NCBI GenBank assembly: GCA_910587635.1
Contig: CAJUNB010000003.1
Coordinates: forward strand, 1 to 64,000
Source: an uncultured Lachnospiraceae bacterium
GTDB taxonomy: Bacteria > Bacillota > Clostridia > Lachnospirales > Lachnospiraceae
Reading direction: 5' to 3'
DNA: 64,000 nt
The notes below the pieces were generated by a model. That model was not told the origin of the DNA and ran no database searches. It saw only the letters and a list, made by a program, of their open reading frames with translations. This document shows positions 24,992 through 32,637 of the stretch, in pieces; within the stretch, counting starts at the first letter, position 1; every line of letters begins with the position of its first letter. The translations under genes were made by a program, and so were the position numbers.

Positions 24992-25531
24992 TCAGTAATT
25001 CTCTGCTTTTACCTGAAAATAAGCCTGAGGATGCGCACATACAGGACAAACTTCCGGCGCGCTCTTTCCAACGCAGATATGGCCGCAGTTCGAACACTGC
25101 CAGATCATATCTCCCTCTCTAGAAAATACAAGACCGCCCTCTATATTGGCAAGAAGTTTTTTATATCTTTCTTCATGTTCTTTTTCAATTGCTGCGACCC
25201 CTTCAAACAATGCCGCAATCTCATTAAACCCCTCTTCTTTCGCTACTTTTGCAAAATCAGCGTACATGTCCGTCCATTCTTCATGCTCTCCTGCTGCCGC
25301 TTCTTTCAGATTCTCTATGGTAGAACCGATACCGCCATTCAACAGTTTATACCACATTTTTGCATGCTCTTTTTCATTGGCTGCCGTTTCCTCAAAAATA
25401 TTGGCGATCTGTACATAACCATCTTTTCTGGCTTTGGATGCAAAATATGTATACTTGTTCCTTGCCTGTGATTCTCCTGCAAATGCTGTTTTCAGATTCT
25501 CTTCTGTTCTCGTTCCTTTTAAATTTGCCAT
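24992..25531 (-). CDS. rbr: Rubrerythrin
   Basis: The 179-residue protein has the diiron four-helix domain with EENLKTAFAGESQARNKY, NIFEETAANEKEHAKMW, and the second EAAIEKEHEERYKKLL-like pair, followed by a C-terminal rubredoxin centre, WQCSNCGHICVGKSAPEVC with a CPVC pair. It reduces hydrogen peroxide using electrons from rubredoxin/NADH oxidoreductases. It heads a unit with the rubredoxin-GltS protein. An AGGAGG site precedes the ATG. The upstream minus strand has TATGATAAT-like -10 boxes but no clear PerR box. Confidence 0.94.
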   Translation of the reverse strand: MANLKGTRTEENLKTAFAGESQARNKYTYFASKARKDGYVQIANIFEETAANEKEHAKMWYKLLNGGIGSTIENLKEAAAGEHEEWTDMYADFAKVAKEEGFNEIAALFEGVAAIEKEHEERYKKLLANIEGGLVFSREGDMIWQCSNCGHICVGKSAPEVCPVCAHPQAYFQVKAENY

Positions 25532-25644
25532 TCTATATACCTCCTGATTTTTTCTTTATTTTTTTCATATTTTAAGTACCTTTTTGTCTTAATTATCATA
25601 TACTATTTCCTCCTGTTTTGCAATTCCGGGAAATAAAGCAGGGA

Positions 25645-25668
25645 TACCCTCAGTGGACAAAGGGACAC
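25645..25668 (+). repeat. 24-bp interspersed motif, copy 3
   Basis: The plus-strand sequence starts TACCCTCAGTGG and ends GGGACAC, identical to copy 1. The identity runs on through ACGGTCGGAGAAGAGCC for 49 bases (25643-25691) and then enters a different hairpin. Confidence 0.8.
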
Positions 25669-25681
25669 ACGGTCGGAGAAG

Positions 25682-25726
25682 AGCCAATTTTCGAACTGGA
25701 AATTTTTGCTCCAGTCCGAAAATGGC
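25682..25726 (+). repeat. Hairpin next to motif copy 3
   Basis: GCCAATTTTCGAACTGGA (25683-25700) pairs with TCCAGTCCGAAAATGGC (25710-25726) around a nine-base loop, followed by CCTTTT. It has a different stem from the one at copy 1 but the same head sequence and the same position. Confidence 0.65.
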
Positions 25727-25730
25727 CCTT

Positions 25731-25981
25731 TTAATTACGTTCGTTATTTTTTCTTTCAATTGAAATGATCATAAAAATTTTTGATTTCTGTTGTTTATAC
25801 ATTTTTTCTGAATATTCTGACAAAAATCGACTGATTTTTACAATAATTATACTAGGATTTAATATTTGATTCCATTTCCTTTAATATCTGCTTCTATTTA
25901 ATAAAATCTCCTGTTATTTTACATTCGACAAATTGATACATAAATCGGCAAATTCCATCAAATTAAAACAAGATTTTATAT
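25731..25981. other. AT-rich intergenic region between ackA and the rubrerythrin gene
   Basis: This 250-base stretch is very AT-rich. I see no gene, no clear terminator for ackA and no RNA fold that I can name. Confidence 0.6.
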
Positions 25982-27178
25982 TTACCCTTTTGTCAGTCGT
26001 ACGGTCTCTCTCTCAATGGCCAGTTCTTCATTGGTAGGTACTATCATCGTCACTACTTTTGCTCCCTTATCGGAAAGAATTACCTCTTCTCCCCGTTGCT
26101 TATTTCTCTCAGGATCAATGCTCGTTCCCAGATAGCCGATGTACTGTCCGATTAATGCTCTCACTTCTGCATTATTCTCTCCGGCTCCTGCTGTAAAGGC
26201 TATGACATCTACTCCATTCATTGCCGCTGTGTATGCACCGATGTATTTCCCCACCCGATAGGCATATGTTTCCAGAGCGATACCTGCCATCTCATTGCCC
26301 TGGGCCGCAGCTTCCGCCAGATCTCTGAAATCACTGGAAAGCTCTGACAAGCCTAGCACTCCTGACTTTTTATTGCAGATATCGATCACTTCTTCTGCGC
26401 TGACACCAAGCTTCTCTGCCAGGAAAGAAACAATTGCCGGATCTATATCACCGCATCGGGTTCCCATAATCAGTCCTTCCAACGGTGTCAGCCCCATGGA
26501 AGTATCTATACTCTTACCATGGTCTACTGCACAGACAGACGCCCCATTCCCCAGATGGCAGACAATAATCTTCAGATCTTCTCTTTTCTTTCCAAGTATT
26601 TCCGCCGCCCGCTTGGACACGAAATCATGGCTTGTACCGTGGAAACCGTAACGGCGTACTTTATAGTTTGTATAATATTCATAGGGAAGCCCATACAGAT
26701 AGGTCTTCTTCGGCATCGTCTGGTGAAAAGCCGTGTCGAAAACGCCCACCATTGGTACTCCTGGCATATTTTTCTGGCAGGAACGGATACCTGTCAGGTT
26801 GGCCGGATTGTGCAGCGGAGCCAAATCGCTGCAGGCCTCGATCTCTTTCATCACACCTTCATCGATCAGTACACTGCCTGCAAACTTCTCTCCGCCATGG
26901 ACAATACGATGACCTACTGCATCGATCTCTTCCAGACTTTTGATTACACCTTCCGACGGATCTGTAAGTTTTTCTATGACATATTTTACGGCCTGTGTAT
27001 GATCAGACATATCCACTTCTGTCTTTTCCTTACTGCCGCCTGCCCTCTGATGGGTGATCGCACTGCCTTCGATTCCGATTCTTTCACACAGCCCTTTTGC
27101 CAAAACTTCTTCCGTGTCACTATTGATCAACTGATATTTCAGGGAAGAACTCCCACAATTAATAACCAATACATTCAT
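25982..27178 (-). CDS. ackA: Acetate kinase
   Basis: The 398-residue enzyme matches AckA along its length: NVLVINCGSSSLKYQL at the start, VGHRIVHGGEKF, NPANLTGI, VFDTAFHQTMP, and RYGFHGTSHDFVS, CHLGNGASVCAV and TSMGLTPLEGL nucleotide/substrate motifs. It forms ATP from acetyl phosphate, giving acetate in fermentation. It is 79 bases after proS; no pta gene is in the window. A GAGGAGG site precedes the ATG. A CCGC/GCGG hairpin sits just upstream of that site. Confidence 0.97.
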   Translation of the reverse strand: MNVLVINCGSSSLKYQLINSDTEEVLAKGLCERIGIEGSAITHQRAGGSKEKTEVDMSDHTQAVKYVIEKLTDPSEGVIKSLEEIDAVGHRIVHGGEKFAGSVLIDEGVMKEIEACSDLAPLHNPANLTGIRSCQKNMPGVPMVGVFDTAFHQTMPKKTYLYGLPYEYYTNYKVRRYGFHGTSHDFVSKRAAEILGKKREDLKIIVCHLGNGASVCAVDHGKSIDTSMGLTPLEGLIMGTRCGDIDPAIVSFLAEKLGVSAEEVIDICNKKSGVLGLSELSSDFRDLAEAAAQGNEMAGIALETYAYRVGKYIGAYTAAMNGVDVIAFTAGAGENNAEVRALIGQYIGYLGTSIDPERNKQRGEEVILSDKGAKVVTMIVPTNEELAIERETVRLTKG

Positions 27179-27257
27179 AGTAATACCTCCTCTGCCGCAT
27201 CTTTGCGGATTTATTTACTACAACAAATTTAATATGTCTGTGCCAGTATGGTCTTGT

Positions 27258-28691
27258 TTAGTAGGCCCGTCCCCAATATACCATCTTTTTGGCCGGCTTT
27301 CCACAGCACACACACGTATCTCCGATCTGTTCCTGCTCAAATGGCATACAACGACTCGTCACACTCAATTTTTCTTTGATGATATCCTCACATCCCTGTT
27401 CCTCGCACCACATTGCTTTCACAAATCCGGATTTCTCCGTAAAAATCTTCTCAAGCTCTTCCATGTTAGCTGCCGTATAAGTATGTTCATCTCTGTGGCT
27501 GCGGGCTCTTTCCAGCATATCCTTCTGCATCGTTTTCAATATCTCTTCCAGGCGGCTCTCCAACTCATCCAGCGTCACCTCGATTTTCTCTCGTGTATCC
27601 CTCCGACAGACAATGCACTTACCTGCTTCCAGATCTTTCGGCCCGATTTCTATCCGCACCGGGATGCCTCTCATCTCCTGTTCTGAGAATTTCCATCCCG
27701 GACTCTTGTCAGAATCATCTAATTTCACCCGAAAATGATCCTTTAACCTATTTTGCAGTTCCCTAGCCTTTTCCAGGACTCCTTCTTTTTTCTGCTGTAT
27801 CGGAATGATCATGACCTGTGTAGGTGCAATAACCGGCGGCAATACCAGCCCGGAATCATCCCCATGCACCATAATGATGGCACCGATCATTCGGGTGGTC
27901 ATACCCCAGGATGTCTGGTACACATATTTCAGAGTATTGTCCTTATCTGCATACTGTATGCCAAATGCTTTCGCAAATCCATCCCCGAAATTGTGGCTCG
28001 TGCCGGACTGTAACGCTTTACCGTCATGCATCAGCGCCTCGATGGTATAAGTCGCTTCTGCACCCGCAAATTTCTCCTTGTCTGTCTTCTTGCCTTTGAT
28101 TACCGGTATGGCAAGCACTTCTTCACAGAGCCGGGCATATACATTTAACATCTGGATCGTTCTTTCTTCTGCCTCCTCAAAGGTCGCATGGGCCGTATGC
28201 CCTTCTTGCCAGAGAAACTCTCTGGAACGCAAAAAAGGCCTCGTTTCCTTTTCCCATCGTACAACGGAGCACCATTGATTGTATATTCTCGGTAAATCTC
28301 TATAAGAATGAATATCATTTCTGTAAAAATCACTGAACAGCGTCTCTGACGTCGGTCTGACACAGAGCCGCTCCTGCAGCTCATTGGAACCTCCCTGTGT
28401 CACCCATGCCACTTCCGGCGCAAACCCTTCTACATGATCTTTTTCCTTCTGCAAAAGACTCTCCGGTATAAAAAGAGGCAAATATACATTTTCCACACCT
28501 GTCTCTTTGAACATAGCATCCAACTGATTCTGAATATTTTCCCAGATTGCATAGCCTGCGGGCTTGATGACCATACATCCTTTAACGCTTGTATAATCGA
28601 TTAACTCTGCTTTTTTCACTACATCGGTATACCACTGTGCAAAATCTGTTTCCATCGATGTAATTGATTCCACTAATTTTTTCTCAGCCAT
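27258..28691 (-). CDS. proS: Prolyl-tRNA synthetase, short archaeal/eukaryal type
   Basis: The 477-residue class II synthetase has motif 2 (RFLRSREFLWQEGHTAH) and the motif-3 region (GRFL-equivalent around MTTRMIGAIIMVHGDDSGL), then an anticodon-binding domain and a zinc-type C-terminal end with two Cys pairs (CVCCGKPAKK) terminating in WGRAY. It lacks the INS editing domain of the long bacterial ProRS. I chose the ATG at 28691 (MAEKKLVES) with an AAAGGAAAG site; a frame extending to 28760 adds non-family residues. It lies between ytvI and ackA. Confidence 0.95.
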   Translation of the reverse strand: MAEKKLVESITSMETDFAQWYTDVVKKAELIDYTSVKGCMVIKPAGYAIWENIQNQLDAMFKETGVENVYLPLFIPESLLQKEKDHVEGFAPEVAWVTQGGSNELQERLCVRPTSETLFSDFYRNDIHSYRDLPRIYNQWCSVVRWEKETRPFLRSREFLWQEGHTAHATFEEAEERTIQMLNVYARLCEEVLAIPVIKGKKTDKEKFAGAEATYTIEALMHDGKALQSGTSHNFGDGFAKAFGIQYADKDNTLKYVYQTSWGMTTRMIGAIIMVHGDDSGLVLPPVIAPTQVMIIPIQQKKEGVLEKARELQNRLKDHFRVKLDDSDKSPGWKFSEQEMRGIPVRIEIGPKDLEAGKCIVCRRDTREKIEVTLDELESRLEEILKTMQKDMLERARSHRDEHTYTAANMEELEKIFTEKSGFVKAMWCEEQGCEDIIKEKLSVTSRCMPFEQEQIGDTCVCCGKPAKKMVYWGRAY

Positions 28692-28756
28692 CTCTGCTTT
28701 CCTTTCTCTCCTAATAAGTAACCTTTGTTGTATTTTCATACAAACTTTTGGAAATG

Positions 28757-29818
28757 TCAATCATTCTCTTGGAAATACGGGATTTTACGATAAATTTCCC
28801 GAATGATCAAAAAGGAAAATGGACCCAGAATAACCCCGGACAGGCCATATATTTTTATTCCGGTATAGATGGCAAGCAAAATAACTACCGGATAAATGCC
28901 CATCCGTTTCCCGATCAGTTTTGGTTCCAGAAATTCTCTGGCAAGCGCACAGACACAGTACAGCAGCAGGATGCACACACATTTCCACAGCTTCCCCTGT
29001 ATCAGCTGCCAGAGCGCGACAGGAACAAGTACACATCCCGTACCGATAAACGGCAATGCGTCCAGCAGCCCTGCCAGAACCCCTGTTGCTATCCCATGCC
29101 GGATATCGACTAGCCAAAGTCCCGTTCCACATAGAATACTGATTACAGTCAAGATGATGGCCTGTGCCTTTAAATATCCCCATACCATTTTGCCGATTTC
29201 TCCGCATATCTCTTCCGCCGCCACAAACCATCTGAATTTTTCCAGCCTAGCCCGTATTTTTCGGTAATCTTTCACGAGCAAAACAGTGGCAATAAAGGTC
29301 ATAACAAGAAATGCGGTAGCTGAACAGACTGCCTTAACATAGGAAACGGAATGATTCATCAATTTGGGAATTGCTTTTAGCTTCATCTCCTCTGTAAAGT
29401 TATTGACATGGGTAAAAATCAGCTTTTCCATCGCCTCTCCGTCAATTCCCATGCTTCGCTCCATTCCTCGGCATAAATTATGAATGAATCTGCAAAGACA
29501 GTTTTCATACATATCAATATTTTTTAACAGCAGGCTGATCTGCCCGCAGAGTAATGTGGCCGCATACCATAAGATCACCCCTACAATACAAAGAGCAAAA
29601 AACATAATAATTCCTGCCAAAATATTTTTTCTGATGTGTAATACATCTTCCAGTTTTTGCAAGAGCGGCTGCATGATCGATATGATACAAAGCGCAAGAA
29701 AAAAGGGCAGGACAAGTGTCAGTATATATTTCATAAACAAAAAAACTGACACAGCTGTCACAACCCCTGCTATGTACTTTTTATTTTTTTCCGGCCAAAC
29801 CTGATTCAATCCTATCAC
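28757..29818 (-). CDS. ytvI: AI-2E family membrane protein, YtvI-like
   Basis: The 353-residue protein has about seven to eight membrane segments in the AI-2E/PerM pattern, including FIGTGCVLVPVALWQLIQG and the C-terminal LEPKLIGKRMGIYPVVILLAIYTGIKIYG motif. In spore formers the YtvI member is a sporulation membrane protein of unknown function. The start is uncertain: I used a GTG with little ribosome site. It follows the pseudouridine synthase by 55 bases and precedes proS by 65. Confidence 0.8.
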   Translation of the reverse strand: MIGLNQVWPEKNKKYIAGVVTAVSVFLFMKYILTLVLPFFLALCIISIMQPLLQKLEDVLHIRKNILAGIIMFFALCIVGVILWYAATLLCGQISLLLKNIDMYENCLCRFIHNLCRGMERSMGIDGEAMEKLIFTHVNNFTEEMKLKAIPKLMNHSVSYVKAVCSATAFLVMTFIATVLLVKDYRKIRARLEKFRWFVAAEEICGEIGKMVWGYLKAQAIILTVISILCGTGLWLVDIRHGIATGVLAGLLDALPFIGTGCVLVPVALWQLIQGKLWKCVCILLLYCVCALAREFLEPKLIGKRMGIYPVVILLAIYTGIKIYGLSGVILGPFSFLIIREIYRKIPYFQEND

Positions 29819-29873
29819 CCTGAATAGTATTTCTCAGTTTTTGCTGTCTTTATACTCAAAATCCACTAAAACT

Positions 29874-30692
29874 TTATGTCCCGCCAGTCTTCACCGTCTT
29901 TACTCTTTTCAGCACATCCTGTTCAAATCTCTGAAAAAATGGATTCTCAGGCACTGTCACATAACACTGCCTCTTTTTTGTATCTGGATGTTCCAATTCC
30001 AGATAATAAGCGCACAACGCCAAACCACTTGCTCCGTCACTTTTCATATACTTTTTTACTTCTGTCCCTCTTGGATCTCGTGATCTTATCTCTTTTTTCG
30101 CTATTTCATTTTGTCCATATTTCATGTCTCCCATTAGGGCACACCCTATATGCGCCATCTGCACCCGAATCTGATGGTGACGGCCCGTCCTTATCTCGAT
30201 CTCCGCAAGTGCTGTCCCATCTTCCCTACTTTCTGACTCCAAAGAACCGTTCTGTTCCTTCTTTTCGCATGTCGCCAATATCTCATAGGACAGCTCCGCC
30301 CGTTTGGCATCTTTATCTTCTCTGTCTGTCACTCTGGAGAGATTGCTCCTGCCTTCCTTTTTCAAATAATCAACACAGATCCCCTGTTCCTTGGATGGAG
30401 CGTTCGTCAGGACAGCCAAATATTTCTTCTTCATCCTGCCATCTGTCAGCTGTCGGCTCAACTCTGCCGCCGCATGTCCTGTCCTGGCAAACACAATCAG
30501 TCCCTCTACAGGCTGATCCAGTCGATGTATCACCCCCAGGTAGGGATCTTTTCTCCCCAATCTGCTGCTCAGCTCATTTTTTAACTCGCTGACCATATCA
30601 GGCCGAAAGCTGTCTTTCGTCTGAACCGGGAATCCTGCCGGTTTTTTACATATCAGAATTGCATCATCTTCATAAATAATTTTCGTTTTCAT
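29874..30692 (-). CDS. RluA-family pseudouridine synthase
   Basis: The 272-residue protein has the RluA catalytic motif GVIHRLDQPVEGLIVFART with catalytic Asp in HRLD near residue 58, then the downstream ETGRHHQIRVQMAHIGCAL-type region (here IRTGRHHQIRVQMAHIGCAL). It isomerises uridines in rRNA or tRNA. No S4 domain is present. There is no Shine-Dalgarno: a perfect promoter (30699-30727) ends six bases before the ATG, predicting a leaderless transcript. The next in-frame Met is at residue 33, inside the catalytic domain, so the start is secure. Confidence 0.9.
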   Translation of the reverse strand: MKTKIIYEDDAILICKKPAGFPVQTKDSFRPDMVSELKNELSSRLGRKDPYLGVIHRLDQPVEGLIVFARTGHAAAELSRQLTDGRMKKKYLAVLTNAPSKEQGICVDYLKKEGRSNLSRVTDREDKDAKRAELSYEILATCEKKEQNGSLESESREDGTALAEIEIRTGRHHQIRVQMAHIGCALMGDMKYGQNEIAKKEIRSRDPRGTEVKKYMKSDGASGLALCAYYLELEHPDTKKRQCYVTVPENPFFQRFEQDVLKRVKTVKTGGT

Positions 30693-30698
30693 GTAAAC

Positions 30699-30727
30699 AT
30701 TATATTTTCAGCCAGATTCTCTGTCAA
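30699..30727 (-). promoter_or_regulatory. Consensus promoter giving a predicted leaderless pseudouridine-synthase mRNA
   Basis: Minus-strand TTGACA (30722-30727), 17-base spacer, TATAAT (30699-30704), then six bases GTTTAC and the ATG. Both hexamers are perfect. Start of transcription is expected at the A of the ATG. Confidence 0.8.
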
Positions 30728-30838
30728 TACAGCCAGGATTCCCCGATGTTTCTGGACAATCTGTCCACCAACTACTAAAATATAAAAGAAGGATTTCCTT
30801 TACTCTGAAAAATATATCATATATTAGGAGGATTGCAT

Positions 30839-31441
30839 ATGGAATACACGATCTGCTTTATTGATGAACCGTCACAGCTTGACTATTGCCCTATTTTTCA
30901 TGTGAATCAGTTTAACTGGGGAGGTGATTATCGGCCGGAAACATTCGGACAAATGGCATATTTACACGATAAAGGATTTATCCTGAAGATGACCTGTATG
31001 GAAATAAACCCTGTCTGCCATCATGAAAATGATAACGATCCTGTCTATCTGGACAGCGCTATGGAAGCCTTTCTGGCTCTCTGTCCTCCTTCAGATTATT
31101 ATTTTAATTTTGAATTTAACGCAAAGGGCGCCCTGTTGGCCAAATATGGTAATGGCCGCCACGGACGCACCTTCTTTACGGAGGAACAGTTGCAACAAAT
31201 TCCCCGGGATGTACATCTTTTGGAAGACCGCTGGGAAATTACTCTTCTTTTCCCGGAAACTGTCCTGAAACAATATTTCCCGGATTTCCAGGCAACAGAA
31301 AATTATAAAATACGCTTAAACTTTTTCAAGCTCGCTGAGGGCGAAGAAATGACCCATTTTGCAAGCTATGCACCAATCCAGTCTCCCAAACCTGATTTCC
31401 ATCTGCCCCAGTTTTTTGCAGAAGGAATCTTAAAAGCATAA
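30839..31441 (+). CDS. Carbohydrate-binding family 9-like domain protein
   Basis: The 200-residue protein is a stand-alone beta domain of the CBM9-like/DOMON-like type: a W/Y/F-rich N-terminal segment (VNQFNWGGDY), DSAMEAFLAL, YYFNFEFNAKGALLAKYG, then a WEITLLFPE segment, and a C-terminal HFASYAP. It has no signal peptide, no membrane segment and no catalytic domain, so it is probably cytoplasmic. I chose the ATG at 30839 with AGGAGG seven bases upstream. It is divergent from the pseudouridine synthase. Ligand and role are unknown. Confidence 0.6.
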   Translation: MEYTICFIDEPSQLDYCPIFHVNQFNWGGDYRPETFGQMAYLHDKGFILKMTCMEINPVCHHENDNDPVYLDSAMEAFLALCPPSDYYFNFEFNAKGALLAKYGNGRHGRTFFTEEQLQQIPRDVHLLEDRWEITLLFPETVLKQYFPDFQATENYKIRLNFFKLAEGEEMTHFASYAPIQSPKPDFHLPQFFAEGILKA

Positions 31442-31460
31442 GAAATCCCAAACTCTACCA

Positions 31461-32411
31461 TTAGGGCAGAAATCTTCCTTTGCAGGAAAGATATAAACTG
31501 TACCACTCCTGGCGAGTCAGATCAATGCCACTGCCTTTAGCTGACTCAGCCAGGTGTACAGGATTCATAGTCCCAAGAAGGGGCTGCATATGTGCCGGAT
31601 GACGCAAAATCCAGGCAATTGCAATCGCCGCTGCAGGCACTTCATATTTTTCTGCCAGTTCGTCCAGCTTCTGATTCAGTTCAGGAAACAGTTCTCTTTG
31701 CCCCAGGAAAGTTCCTCCTTTAAACCCGAATTGCAATGGTGACCAGGGCTGAATTGTTATATTTCTCAGCCTGCAATAATCCAATACGTCTCCATCAATG
31801 CAGTCCGGCAGACAATCTGTTTCCGCCACTCCCGTCTTTACCTGGTTCATATACAAAATATGGTCGATCAGCTGTGTCTCCGCCACTGAAAACTGCAGCT
31901 GATTGAACAGCAGCTTCTGGTTCAAAGATCGTTGCAGCAGCTCCATCTGCATGGGTTTTAAATTGCTGACACCGAAATATTTTACTTTTCCACTCGTATA
32001 CAGCTCATCAAACGCTTCTGCAACTTCATCCGCATCAAAGAGCAAATCCGGTCTGTGCAGTAAAACAACATCCAAATATTCTGTTCCAAGCCGTTTCAGG
32101 CTTCCTTCCACAGAATCCACAATAAATTCCCGAGACCAATCGAACTTGCCGTTATCGGCGTCGATGCCCACTTTGCTTTGGATAAAAATCTTTTCTCTTT
32201 GAATATTCAGCTCTTTTAAAGCATGCCCAAAGCGTTCTTCCGCTTTCCCTTTTCCGTAGCAGACCGCATTGTCAAAAAAATTTATTCCGCTCTCAATAGC
32301 CGCTTCAACAACCATAGCCGCTTCTTTTTCCGTATAATTTCCCATTCTCCAGGCGCCTAAAGCTATTTCCGATATACCGCTTGGCCCCTGCTTGATATTC
32401 AGATATCGCAT
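31461..32411 (-). CDS. Aldo/keto reductase
   Basis: The 316-residue TIM-barrel oxidoreductase has the AKR features: GAWRMGNY near the N terminus, NFFDNAVCYGKGKAE with catalytic Asp and Tyr, IQSKVGI with catalytic Lys, VVLLHRPD with catalytic His, and the C-terminal NADPH-binding LLGTMNPVHLAE. It resembles YdhF-type enzymes that reduce aldehydes or ketones using NADPH. It is convergent with the CBM9-like gene, with 19 bases between the stops. AGGAGGGAATC precedes the ATG. Substrate unknown. Confidence 0.9.
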   Translation of the reverse strand: MRYLNIKQGPSGISEIALGAWRMGNYTEKEAAMVVEAAIESGINFFDNAVCYGKGKAEERFGHALKELNIQREKIFIQSKVGIDADNGKFDWSREFIVDSVEGSLKRLGTEYLDVVLLHRPDLLFDADEVAEAFDELYTSGKVKYFGVSNLKPMQMELLQRSLNQKLLFNQLQFSVAETQLIDHILYMNQVKTGVAETDCLPDCIDGDVLDYCRLRNITIQPWSPLQFGFKGGTFLGQRELFPELNQKLDELAEKYEVPAAAIAIAWILRHPAHMQPLLGTMNPVHLAESAKGSGIDLTRQEWYSLYLSCKGRFLP

Positions 32412-32637
32412 CTTGATTCCCTCCTTATTTCTGTACTCATTTTTAGGTAATTATAATATGCACATGGATTCTTTGTCACGTTATTTTTGCAAAATCAACG
32501 ATTCTCACTGCCATCATATAATAATATATAGTAAAGTAGCCAAACAGCCACCTTGATTCCTTTGTTGTTCAATGATAAAATAAATAAGGATTTTCATTGT
32601 ATTAAACAGTGAAATGTGACCAGGGGGAAAAACATCT

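Noticed and set aside
28692..28756. A T-box riboswitch before proS
   Set aside because: The gap from ytvI is only 65 bases and contains no T-box sequence or specifier stem.
28692..28760. A longer ProRS with 23 extra N-terminal residues
   Set aside because: The extension is not seen in the family and the ATG at 28691 has a ribosome site.
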